From assembly GCA_036488875.1 (NCBI GenBank), contig DASXGW010000004.1:124001-188000 (forward strand): a DNA stretch of 64,000 bases, read 5' to 3'. Shown here piece by piece: positions 52,368 to 59,571 of the stretch; within the stretch, counting starts at the first letter, position 1, and every line of letters starts with the position of its first letter. Below the pieces are notes generated by a model. That model was not told the DNA's origin. It saw only the letters and a program-made list of their open reading frames with translations, and did no database searches. The stretch is from Candidatus Baltobacteraceae bacterium. Its GTDB lineage: Bacteria; Vulcanimicrobiota; Vulcanimicrobiia; Vulcanimicrobiales; Vulcanimicrobiaceae. Made by a program: the position numbers and the translations under genes.

Positions 52368-53666
52368 TTACCCTGCCTTCGGAAGCTTCGCGAACTCTGC
52401 GAACGCGGCGTCGAAAATCTCCATCGCCTCGTCGAGCTCGCTTTCGGCGACGGTCAGCGGCGGCGACACGACGATGACGTTATAACGGCCATAGATGTAC
52501 ATGCCGCGAGCGAGCAGGTCGCCGAAGAGCGATTGCAGCGTTCGGCCGCCTTGCCATTCGACCAGCGGCTCGCGCGTTTCGGGATTGGCGACCAGCTCGA
52601 GTCCGAAGAACGCGCCGACGCCGCGCGCCTCGCCCAGCATCGGATGCCGCGACCCGAGTTCTTCGAAGCGCTTGCGCAGCCACTCTTCGACGACGCGCGC
52701 CCGTGGGAAGAGATTTTCTTCCCGGTACGCCTTCACGGCGGCCAGCCCGGCTGCCGTTGCGAGCGGATGTCCGCTAAACGTGTGGCCGCTGGGCAGCGCG
52801 TGCGCGTCGAAAAACTTTGCCAGCGATTCGCGCACGGCGACGCCGCCGAGCGGAACGTATGCCGACGTCACGCCTTTGGCAAACGTGAACATGTCGGGCG
52901 CCACGCCGAATCGCTGCGAAGCGAACGCCTCGCCGGTGCGTCCGAATCCGGTCATGACCTCGTCGAAGATCAGCAGAATGCCGTAACGGTCGCACAACTC
53001 GCGCACGCGTTTGAGATAACCGTCGGGGAAGACGATGACGCCGTTAGAACCAATGACGGGCTCGATCATCAGCGCGGCGATCCGTTCGCCGCCTTCGTAG
53101 CGCACGATCTCTTCGAGATGCGCGATCGCGCGCTCGACCTCTTCGGCTGCGTCGCGCGTGTGGAACGGACTGCGATACGGAAACGGCGAGAAGAAGCGCA
53201 CGACGCCGGGAAGGCCCGGTTCGTTCGGCCAGCGCCGGTTCTCGCCGCTCAAACTGCCGGCGCCGGGTGCCGAGCCGTGAAACGACCGGTACGCGGTCAA
53301 CACTTTGTGCCGTCCGGTAATGGCGCGCGCGAACTTCACGGCGTCTTCGTTGGCTTCACCACCGCCGGTCGTGAAGAAGACGCGGCCGCCCTCATTCCAG
53401 GGACCGATTTCGACGATTGCCTTGGCCAGCGCGGAACGGGTGTCGTTGCCCAGGCTGGGCGGCGCATAGGCCAGCCGCGCCGCCTGTTCCCCGATGGCTT
53501 GCGCCATGCCGGCGTGACCGTGGCCGAGGTTGACGGCCACCAATCCCGCCGAAAGGTCGAGATAACGCTTCCCGGAGTCGTCGTAGAGGTAGGATCCCTC
53601 TCCGCGAACGATGGTCGGCACCGAACGGCCGGCCTGCGGAACCCACGGCGTCAAAACATGATCCAT
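52368..53666 (-). CDS. class III omega-aminotransferase
   Basis: A 432-aa PLP enzyme: 'VFFTTGGGEANEDAVKFAR' (96-114), 'LLIFDEVMTGFGRTG' with Asp235, and the Schiff-base Lys264 ('TFAKGVTSAYVPLG'). Class III members use omega-amino donors such as beta-alanine, taurine or GABA with pyruvate. Adjacent MmsA-type dehydrogenase favours beta-alanine or beta-aminoisobutyrate, giving (methyl)malonate semialdehyde (inference). ATG start with an AGAGG site; a GntR-type palindrome lies just upstream. Confidence 0.92.
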   Translation of the reverse strand: MDHVLTPWVPQAGRSVPTIVRGEGSYLYDDSGKRYLDLSAGLVAVNLGHGHAGMAQAIGEQAARLAYAPPSLGNDTRSALAKAIVEIGPWNEGGRVFFTTGGGEANEDAVKFARAITGRHKVLTAYRSFHGSAPGAGSLSGENRRWPNEPGLPGVVRFFSPFPYRSPFHTRDAAEEVERAIAHLEEIVRYEGGERIAALMIEPVIGSNGVIVFPDGYLKRVRELCDRYGILLIFDEVMTGFGRTGEAFASQRFGVAPDMFTFAKGVTSAYVPLGGVAVRESLAKFFDAHALPSGHTFSGHPLATAAGLAAVKAYREENLFPRARVVEEWLRKRFEELGSRHPMLGEARGVGAFFGLELVANPETREPLVEWQGGRTLQSLFGDLLARGMYIYGRYNVIVVSPPLTVAESELDEAMEIFDAAFAEFAKLPKAG

Positions 53667-53681
53667 GCGAGCCTCTTGTAC

Positions 53682-53693
53682 ATTGTCGACAAT
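53682..53693. promoter_or_regulatory. GntR operator candidate upstream of aminotransferase
   Basis: ATTGTCGACAAT is a perfect 12-bp palindrome located 15 bases upstream of the aminotransferase ATG, a position suited to repression. Its partner copy lies upstream of the permease-gntR pair. Confidence 0.75.
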
Positions 53694-53702
53694 TGTTCCC
53701 GC

Positions 53703-53843
53703 TTAGCGGGCAGCCAGGGTCGTACCCACGACGATGAGGCCGCCTGCGACGCTCAAGGCGAAGAAAACGATGAAGATCCAGACGCCCAGGCGTTTCCAGA
53801 AGTCGCGGCGGTTGCGCGACGCCCGCGTCTCAAGACGCGGCAT
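53703..53843 (-). CDS. 46-aa single-pass membrane microprotein
   Basis: A short frame that begins 14 bases inside the end of rsfS and ends in a CCCGC-TTA-GCGGG palindrome containing its stop codon. The product has a basic N-terminal stretch (PRLETRASRNRRDFWKRLG) and one hydrophobic helix ('VWIFIVFFALSVAGGLIVVG'), with positive charges predicting N-in topology. The amphipathic design and overlap with rsfS support real translation. No homologue is recognised. Confidence 0.6.
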   Translation of the reverse strand: MPRLETRASRNRRDFWKRLGVWIFIVFFALSVAGGLIVVGTTLAAR

Positions 53844-54159
53844 GGAGCGGCCCCCAGAGGCGTTCCAAATTGTAAAACGTGCGCTCCTCGGGCGTGAACA
53901 CGTGCGCGATGAGATTGCCGGCGTCGATGAGGATCCACGTGCCGTCGCTATAGCCCTCTACGCGCAACACGGCCGCATCGTTCTTTTTAAGCGCTTCCAC
54001 GATCGCGTCGGCGATGGCGCGGGTTTGTATCTTCGACCGTCCGGTGACGATGACGAACGCATCGGCCAAAATCGTGCGCGCGTGCACGTCCAAAACGGTG
54101 AAATCGATACCTTTTTTGTCGAGCGCAGCGTCGCGGACGACGTCGATTACATGGTCGAT
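53830..54159 (-). CDS. rsfS: ribosomal silencing factor RsfS, apparent AUC start
   Basis: A 109-aa RsfS/Iojap protein that binds uL14 and blocks subunit joining: 'KKGIDFTVLDVHARTILADAFVIVTGRSKIQTRAIADAIVEAL' and 'GYSDGTWILIDAGNLIAHVFTPEERTFYNLERLW'. No ATG, GTG or TTG is present in frame near the expected N-terminus. An ATC codon (54159-54157) lies seven bases after a perfect GAGGAGG (54173-54167) and gives the normal family length, so it is taken as the start. The first codons overlap the yqeK stop by 13 bases. Confidence 0.88.
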   Translation of the reverse strand: MDHVIDVVRDAALDKKGIDFTVLDVHARTILADAFVIVTGRSKIQTRAIADAIVEALKKNDAAVLRVEGYSDGTWILIDAGNLIAHVFTPEERTFYNLERLWGPLHAAS

Positions 54160-54737
54160 GCTCTTACCTCCTCGAGCGGAATGCCGAACGTGTGCGCGGC
54201 CGCGATGGTGGCGGGCGCGACGGCGAGTCCTTTGTGCGCCAAATGACGCACCGACGATTTGATGACCTCGCGCGTCGCTTCGGTCAAATCGTTCATCGCG
54301 AGCTCCCATAACGCGGCGCGTTCGGGAAAGTTGCGTTCCGGTTCCAAACCGTCGGCGAGAAAAACGACGCAATCCAACGGCGACATAGCCGCCGCCGCGG
54401 TGGTGTGTTTTTCGATCGCGGAGAGCACCTGCTCGTCGTGTACCCCGAAGGTTTCGGCGGCAATCGCGGCACCGAGCCGAGCGTGCAGCACGACCGGATT
54501 CGCTCGCTCGAAGCCGTCGATCGGCATGCCGCGCGCCTCACATTCGGTCAGCAGCCGCTGCGCCGGGTACAGGCGCGCGAGGTCGTGGAGCATGCCGGCC
54601 AGCCGAGCGCGCCGCGCGTCCAGACCGTGGCGCTGCGCGAGTATATCGGCACAGCGCGCGACGCGCACCGTGTGCTCGTACCGATGATCCTGCGCCAGGT
54701 GGTCGCGCACGCGCCGCGCGAGCTGCGTGAACGTCAA
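54147..54737 (-). CDS. yqeK: HD-domain diadenosine tetraphosphatase, YqeK type
   Basis: A 196-aa HD hydrolase: 'RYEHTVRVARCADILAQRHG' with His22, 'RARLAGMLHDLARLYP' with the HD pair, 'HARLGAAIAAETFGV' and 'IEKHTTAAAAMSPLDCVVFLADGLEPER' are the YqeK pattern. Bacterial YqeK splits Ap4A into two ADP. It sits between rimI (ATGA overlap) and rsfS, the common genomic position next to rsfS. Confidence 0.92.
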   Translation of the reverse strand: MTFTQLARRVRDHLAQDHRYEHTVRVARCADILAQRHGLDARRARLAGMLHDLARLYPAQRLLTECEARGMPIDGFERANPVVLHARLGAAIAAETFGVHDEQVLSAIEKHTTAAAAMSPLDCVVFLADGLEPERNFPERAALWELAMNDLTEATREVIKSSVRHLAHKGLAVAPATIAAAHTFGIPLEEVRASTM

Positions 54738-55273
54738 GCGTTATTGCGCGCCCGCAGCACGGCGATGCGGTTGCGGTAGAGCTCGCTTTTGAGATTTCCC
54801 GCCCACATCACCATCGCGCTCTCGTTATCGTCGCTGTAGTAGCCGCGGCGCAAGGTGACCGTCGTAAAACCGTACTTGCGATAGAGCTGCTGCGCGACGA
54901 CGTTGCTTTCGCGTACTTCGAGCGTCAGCCACGCGGCACCGCGTTCGATCGCCTCGTCGATCAAATGCAGCAGCATTACTTCGCCCAAACGTTTTCCGCG
55001 AAACGCCGGATCCACGGCCAGCGTCGTAACGTGCGAGTCTTCCAAAATCACCCAGATGCCGCCGTACGCGACGATCCGATCGCCGATTCTTCCCACGAAA
55101 TAGTGCGCCACTTTGTTGGTGCTGAGCTCGTTGTAGAAGGCGTCCGACGGCCAGACCGTCGAGAATGACGCGCGCTCGATTCGCGTGACCGCCGGTATGT
55201 CGCCGCTGATCATCGGGTCGATCGTCATGCGCTCGGGCAGTCCGGCGTCGTGCGGACTGAGGGTCATCTTCAT
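54734..55273 (-). CDS. rimI: ribosomal protein alanine N-acetyltransferase-like GNAT
   Basis: A 179-aa GNAT acetyltransferase: 'ISGDIPAVTRIERASFSTVWPSDAFYNEL', acetyl-CoA loop 'VTTLAVDPAFRGKRLGEVMLLHLI' and 'LTLEVRESNVVAQQLYRKYGFTTVTLRRGYYSDDNESAMVMW'. In Escherichia coli RimI acetylates the N-terminus of ribosomal protein bS18; RimI genes are often next to tsaB as here. The ATG at 55273 overlaps the tsaB stop (ATGA); the longer frame upstream reads through tsaB. Confidence 0.93.
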   Translation of the reverse strand: MKMTLSPHDAGLPERMTIDPMISGDIPAVTRIERASFSTVWPSDAFYNELSTNKVAHYFVGRIGDRIVAYGGIWVILEDSHVTTLAVDPAFRGKRLGEVMLLHLIDEAIERGAAWLTLEVRESNVVAQQLYRKYGFTTVTLRRGYYSDDNESAMVMWAGNLKSELYRNRIAVLRARNNA

Positions 55274-55926
55274 TTCAAACGCGGAACGCGCGCGGCGGGA
55301 AGCTCGCCATAATCCGCGCGCACGGCGTGCACGCTCGCGGCAGGCTTCAGCGCGGCTGCGGCCAGAGCGGCGGCGCAAGCGGCGGGGGCGATCGAAGGAG
55401 TGACCGGGCTCACTACAATGCCGCGTTCGGCGAGCGCGCTGAGCACGTCCTCCGGGGCGCCGAGTACTGCCAGAGGCGTCGAAGGGCGGAGGGCACCCTC
55501 GAGCTCCCCAAGCACGTCGGCGATCCAGCCCGAGGCACGCTCGATCCGCCCGCCGTTACGAAGCCGCGCCGAAATCACTCCGGTCCGTCCCACGACCACC
55601 GTCAGAACCCGGTCGAACGAGCCGCCATACTCCAGCAGGTCGAAAGAGTCGATTGCAACGAGCGGGGTGCGCCACGCCTGTGCCAGCGATTTGGCGTACG
55701 AGATCGCGATCCGAAGGCCGGTAAACCCTCCGGGGCCGCATCCGACGGCGATGCGCTCGATCTGCGAAGCGGAGACGCCGGCGTCGTCGAGCACGGCCGC
55801 TATGGCGGACAAACCGGCTTCGAGCGCGACGTTGCCCGGTTCGGAGCGCTTGCTGCGGATCGATCCGCCCGCGGCGACGGCCGCAGAAAAGCCGCCCAGC
55901 GCTCCGTCGATGCCCAAAACGTTCAT
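55270..55926 (-). CDS. tsaB: tRNA t6A synthesis protein TsaB
   Basis: A 218-aa ASKHA-fold protein: 'VLGIDGALGGFSAAV' at the N-terminus, 'IERIAVGCGPGGFTGLRIAISYAKSLAQAW' at about 57-86, then a divergent C-terminal domain. TsaB scaffolds TsaD and TsaE in threonylcarbamoylation of A37 in ANN-decoding tRNAs. The gene is linked to tsaE and rimI by 4-base overlaps; tsaD is not in the window. Confidence 0.94.
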   Translation of the reverse strand: MNVLGIDGALGGFSAAVAAGGSIRSKRSEPGNVALEAGLSAIAAVLDDAGVSASQIERIAVGCGPGGFTGLRIAISYAKSLAQAWRTPLVAIDSFDLLEYGGSFDRVLTVVVGRTGVISARLRNGGRIERASGWIADVLGELEGALRPSTPLAVLGAPEDVLSALAERGIVVSPVTPSIAPAACAAALAAAALKPAASVHAVRADYGELPAARVPRLK

Positions 55927-56360
55927 CGGCGGGTACAGTCCACGGTGCGCGGCGAGTCACCGGCGCCCTCAATATGAACGTCGTAACGAGCGGCCGGTAC
56001 GAGGTGCGGCGCTTTCTCCCACCACTCGACCAAAACGATCGAGCGTCCGTCGAACGCGTCGTCCAAGCCGAGCTCGACGGTTTCGCCCGGTTCCCCGATG
56101 CGAAAGAGATCCAGATGATCGATCGGCGGATCGCCCGAGTAGCGATGCCAAAACGTAAACGTCGGACTCGACGTCTGGTCGGCGCCGTGAAGCGCGCGGA
56201 CGACGGCTCTGACAAAAGTCGTTTTCCCCGCTCCCAGCGGTCCCGAAAGTGCGACGACGTCGCCCGGTTGCAGCCCGCGCGCGAACGCCGTTGCGAAATC
56301 GGTCAGCGCGGCCTCGTCGGAAAAAGTGCGCCGTAACGGAGCGGCGAAAGCATCGGGCAT
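55923..56360 (-). CDS. tsaE: tRNA t6A synthesis ATPase TsaE
   Basis: A 145-aa P-loop ATPase: Walker A GPLGAGKTT (40-48), 'TSSPTFTFWHRYSG', 'IDHLDLFRIGEP' and 'VLVEWWEKAP', the TsaE/YjeE pattern. It drives the cycle of the TsaBD complex. The ATG at 56360 gives the normal length; the open frame upstream antisense to the next gene is ignored. Its start codon shares bases with the ATG of the divergent small acidic protein gene. First gene of the tsaE-tsaB-rimI-yqeK-rsfS operon. Confidence 0.93.
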   Translation of the reverse strand: MPDAFAAPLRRTFSDEAALTDFATAFARGLQPGDVVALSGPLGAGKTTFVRAVVRALHGADQTSSPTFTFWHRYSGDPPIDHLDLFRIGEPGETVELGLDDAFDGRSIVLVEWWEKAPHLVPAARYDVHIEGAGDSPRTVDCTRR

Positions 56361-56607
56361 GAATGGCGACTTCGGCGCCGAGCTGGACGCGGCCCTGAAC
56401 GCTCGACTCGGCGACCTGCGCGCGGCTGCCGATGCGGCGCGCGCGCGGATCGACCAAGGGGTCGAGGCGATTCGGGTCGTCGAGCCCTCGCCCATCGTCT
56501 TCGGCGACGTGCCACACCCGGCCGCGGTATCGTTCGACCTTCCGGAGGACGAGTTCGAGGCGCCGGCCGACGCCGAGGGGATTCCACTACCGGAAGAAAA
56601 CCTATAG
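56359..56607 (+). CDS. small acidic hypothetical protein
   Basis: An 82-aa protein (93 aa from the GTG at 56326): a helical Ala/Arg-rich first half ('NARLGDLRAAADAARARIDQGVEAI') and an acidic Pro/Glu-rich tail ('FDLPEDEFEAPADAEGIPLPEENL'). Strong G/C bias at third codon positions supports coding. The gene is followed by a terminator and then gyrA. No family is recognised. The ATG overlaps the tsaE ATG on the opposite strand. Confidence 0.65.
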   Translation: MNGDFGAELDAALNARLGDLRAAADAARARIDQGVEAIRVVEPSPIVFGDVPHPAAVSFDLPEDEFEAPADAEGIPLPEENL

Positions 56608-56612
56608 TTAAC

Positions 56613-56642
56613 GGTTGGCCGTTCCGGCCAACCTTCGTTTTG
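56613..56642 (+). terminator. intrinsic terminator between small ORF and gyrA
   Basis: GGTTGGCCG (56613-56621) / CGGCCAACC (56625-56633) forms a 9-bp stem with a TTC loop, followed by TTCGTTTTG. It ends eight bases before the gyrA TTG, so it may either end the small gene's transcript or lie in the gyrA leader. Confidence 0.75.
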
Positions 56643-56649
56643 TGAAGCC

Positions 56650-59154
56650 TTGAATAACGATTTAGTTTTCCAAGTCAACGTCGAAGATGAAATGCGAGAG
56701 AGCTATCTCTCGTATGCTATGTCCGTTATCGCCTCGCGGGCGCTGCCCGACGTGCGCGACGGCCTCAAACCCGTCCAGCGCCGCATCCTGTACGCGATGC
56801 GCGAGATGGGAATGGAGCCGACCAAGCAGCATCGCAAAAGCGTCGGCGTCACCGGCGAAGTGCTCAAGCTGTATCATCCGCACGGCGACTCGTCGGTATA
56901 CGATGCGCTCGTGCGCATGGCCCAAGATTTTACGCTGCGCTATCCGCTGATCGACGGTCATGGCAACTTCGGTTCGATCGATCCCGATCCGCCGGCAGCC
57001 ATGCGCTACACCGAAGCGCGGCTCGCGCGCGTGGCGCTCGACGTGCTCGCCGACATCGATAAAGAGACCGTTGCGTTCGTCTCCAACTTCGACAATCAAA
57101 CCACCGAGCCGACCGTGCTGCCCGGCAAGCTGCCGCAGCTGCTGGTCAACGGTTCGTCCGGTATCGCCGTCGGGATGGCGACCAACATTCCGCCGCACAA
57201 TCTCAGCGAAATTGCCGACGCCATCGCGGCGGTGATCGACGACCCGAACATCAGCGACGACTCGCTATGCGACATCGTCAAAGGGCCCGATTTTCCGACC
57301 GGCGGCACGATTCACGGTCTAGAAGCCATCCGCGAAGCCTACAAAACCGGCCGCGGCTCGATTACGATTCGCGGCAAGGCCGAAATCGTCGAGGAAAAAG
57401 GCAAGCATAAGATCATCATTACCGAGATTCCGTATCAGGTGTACAAGAACCGCATCGTCGAGGCGATAGCCGAAGCGCACGCGGAGAAACGCATCACCGG
57501 AATCGCGCGCTTGGACGATCTTTCGAACCGCAAAGGGATGCGCGTGGTGGTCGAGCTGCAGCGGACTGCGACCCCGAAGGTCGTGCTCAACCAGCTCTTC
57601 AAGCATACGCCGCTCCAGTCGAGCTTCGGCTTCAACATGCTGGCGCTCGTGCCCGTGGGCGCGCCGCGTCCCGACGGATCGGCCGCGCTCGAGCCGCAAG
57701 TGCTCAATCTCAAGCAGCTCCTCGAGCATTTCATCGCGCACCGCAAAGACGTCGTTACGCGCCGCACGCGTTACGACTTGCGCAAAGCCGAAGAGCGCGC
57801 GCATCTACTCGAGGGCTATCGCATCGCCCTCGACAACATCGACGAAGTCATCGAAATCGTGCGCGGCAGCCAGACCACCGACGAAGCCAAGCAGCGGTTG
57901 TCGCAGCGCTTTTCGCTCAGCGAAGTTCAGGCTCAGGCCATCGTCGACATGCGACTGCGGACCCTGGTCGGTCTCGAGCGGCAAAAGATCGAAGAAGAGT
58001 ATGCCGAGCTGATCAAAACGATCGCCGAGCTGCAAGATATTCTCAAGAGCCCGCGCCGGATCGCCGGCATCGTGAGGTCCGAAACGCTCGACGTGCGCAA
58101 GCGCGTCGGCGACGAGCGCCGCACCTCGATCGAGGTGGCCGAAGACGAAATCTCGATGGAGCAGCTGGTGCCCAACGTCGACGTGGTCGTCACGTACACC
58201 GTCGGCGGCTACATCAAGCGCGTTTCCGTCGACACGTTCCGCACGCAAAACCGCGGTGGACGCGGAGTGACCGGTATCTCGAACCTCAAGCGTGAGGACG
58301 TCGTGCGCAACTTCTTCATGACCAAGACGCACGATCACGTGCTATTCTTCACGAATAAGGGTCGCGTCTATCGTCTGCGCGGTTACGAAATTCCGGATAC
58401 GACCCGTCAAGCGCGAGGCACCGCGCTGGTCAACCTGCTCACCCTGCCGCCGGGCGAAGAAGTCAGCGCGGTCTACCCCGTCGACAAGTTCACGGGCGAT
58501 CAGTACATGGTGATGGTGACCAAGCAGGGCGTCATCAAGAAGTCGAAACTCGAAGACTTCGCCAACGTGCGGCGCAACGGACTCATCGCGATCAACCTCG
58601 ACGACGGGGACGAACTGCTCGCCGTCGACCTATCGGACGGATCGCGCGACATCATCCTAGCCTCGACCAACGGCATGGCCGTGCACTTCAACGAAAAAGA
58701 CGTGCGCGCGATGGGCCGTCCGGCTCGCGGCGTCAAGGCGATGACACTCGAGAACGGCGACACGATCGTTGCGATGGACGTCATCGAAGACGAACGGCGC
58801 GAAGTGCTGCTGGTCACGTCGCTGGCCTTCGGAAAGCGCACGCCGATCTCGGAGTACCGTCACACGTCGCGTGGCGGCAAGGGCGTCAAGGCTTTCGCGC
58901 GCCAGCGCGACGACATCGGCGGCGTCGTGGATCAGATTCTCGTTGCGCCCGACGATCAAATCTTGATGATCACCTCGGGCAACCAGGTGATCCGGCTGAA
59001 GGTCGGCGACATTCGCAAGACCGGCCGCGATACGAAGGGCGTCCGGCTGCAGCGTCTGGGCGAAGGCGACGAGGTGATCGCCATTACCAACCTCGGCAAA
59101 CAGGCCAAACAGATCACCGACATCACCGGGGAACCCCAACAGCCGGAACTTTAA
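56650..59154 (+). CDS. gyrA: DNA gyrase subunit A
   Basis: An 834-aa type IIA topoisomerase subunit. The N-terminal breakage-reunion domain has '[30 protein letters not shown]' and catalytic Tyr120 ('[10 protein letters not shown]'); the positions equivalent to E. coli Ser83 and Asp87 are the quinolone-sensitive Ser and Asp (Ser81 or the neighbouring Ser, Asp85). The C-terminal beta-pinwheel contains the GyrA box QNRGGRG (533-539), which marks gyrase rather than ParC. TTG start with only a weak GAAG ribosome-binding site. No gyrB in the window. Confidence 0.96.
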   Translation: MNNDLVFQVNVEDEMRESYLSYAMSVIASRALPDVRDGLKPVQRRILYAMREMGMEPTKQHRKSVGVTGEVLKLYHPHGDSSVYDALVRMAQDFTLRYPLIDGHGNFGSIDPDPPAAMRYTEARLARVALDVLADIDKETVAFVSNFDNQTTEPTVLPGKLPQLLVNGSSGIAVGMATNIPPHNLSEIADAIAAVIDDPNISDDSLCDIVKGPDFPTGGTIHGLEAIREAYKTGRGSITIRGKAEIVEEKGKHKIIITEIPYQVYKNRIVEAIAEAHAEKRITGIARLDDLSNRKGMRVVVELQRTATPKVVLNQLFKHTPLQSSFGFNMLALVPVGAPRPDGSAALEPQVLNLKQLLEHFIAHRKDVVTRRTRYDLRKAEERAHLLEGYRIALDNIDEVIEIVRGSQTTDEAKQRLSQRFSLSEVQAQAIVDMRLRTLVGLERQKIEEEYAELIKTIAELQDILKSPRRIAGIVRSETLDVRKRVGDERRTSIEVAEDEISMEQLVPNVDVVVTYTVGGYIKRVSVDTFRTQNRGGRGVTGISNLKREDVVRNFFMTKTHDHVLFFTNKGRVYRLRGYEIPDTTRQARGTALVNLLTLPPGEEVSAVYPVDKFTGDQYMVMVTKQGVIKKSKLEDFANVRRNGLIAINLDDGDELLAVDLSDGSRDIILASTNGMAVHFNEKDVRAMGRPARGVKAMTLENGDTIVAMDVIEDERREVLLVTSLAFGKRTPISEYRHTSRGGKGVKAFARQRDDIGGVVDQILVAPDDQILMITSGNQVIRLKVGDIRKTGRDTKGVRLQRLGEGDEVIAITNLGKQAKQITDITGEPQQPEL

Positions 59155-59192
59155 CTGTCATCCTGAGCGTAGCGAGCGAAGTCGAAGGGCAG
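59155..59192. repeat. REP-like intergenic sequence
   Basis: The sequence CTGTCATCCTGAGCG...GAAGTCGAAGGGCAG, directly after the gyrA stop, has the form of the widespread 'CATCCTGAGCG...GTCGAAGG' intergenic repeat seen in many bacterial genomes, with partly complementary ends. Only this one copy is in the window, so repeat status rests on prior knowledge of the motif. Confidence 0.4.
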
Positions 59193-59241
59193 GCGCAACC
59201 CTAGGCCCGGCCAGCGCGGTCCCAGCGACCGGAGGAGTAAA

Positions 59242-59568
59242 GTGAGCACACTAAACGACGTAACTCAGACGAACTTTGACAGCGAGGTGCTGCAAAGCAA
59301 CCAGCCCGTGCTGGTCGATTTTTGGGCGCCATGGTGCGGACCTTGCAAAATGCTCGGCCCCGTCGTGGAAAAGGTCGCCAATGCCAACGCCGGCAAGGCG
59401 AAGTTCGTGAAGTTGAACACGGACGACAACCCGAGTCTGGCGGGTCAGTATCAGGTCTCGGGCATTCCGTGCTTGATTCTCTTCAAAGGCGGACAGCCCG
59501 TCGATCGCATCGTCGGCTACGTTCCCGAGAACGTCATTACGTCGATGCTCAGCAAGCACGTCGCGTAA
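59242..59568 (+). CDS. trxA: thioredoxin
   Basis: A 108-aa thioredoxin with the active site WCGPC (Cys32, Cys35), 'VLVDFWAPWCGPCKMLGPVVE' and cis-Pro 'SGIPCLILFKGG'. It is the general disulfide reductant of the cytoplasm. The GTG start follows GGAGGAG (59230-59236). The selA gene begins 3 bases after its stop, so the two are likely co-transcribed. Confidence 0.96.
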   Translation: MSTLNDVTQTNFDSEVLQSNQPVLVDFWAPWCGPCKMLGPVVEKVANANAGKAKFVKLNTDDNPSLAGQYQVSGIPCLILFKGGQPVDRIVGYVPENVITSMLSKHVA

Positions 59569-59571
59569 GCG

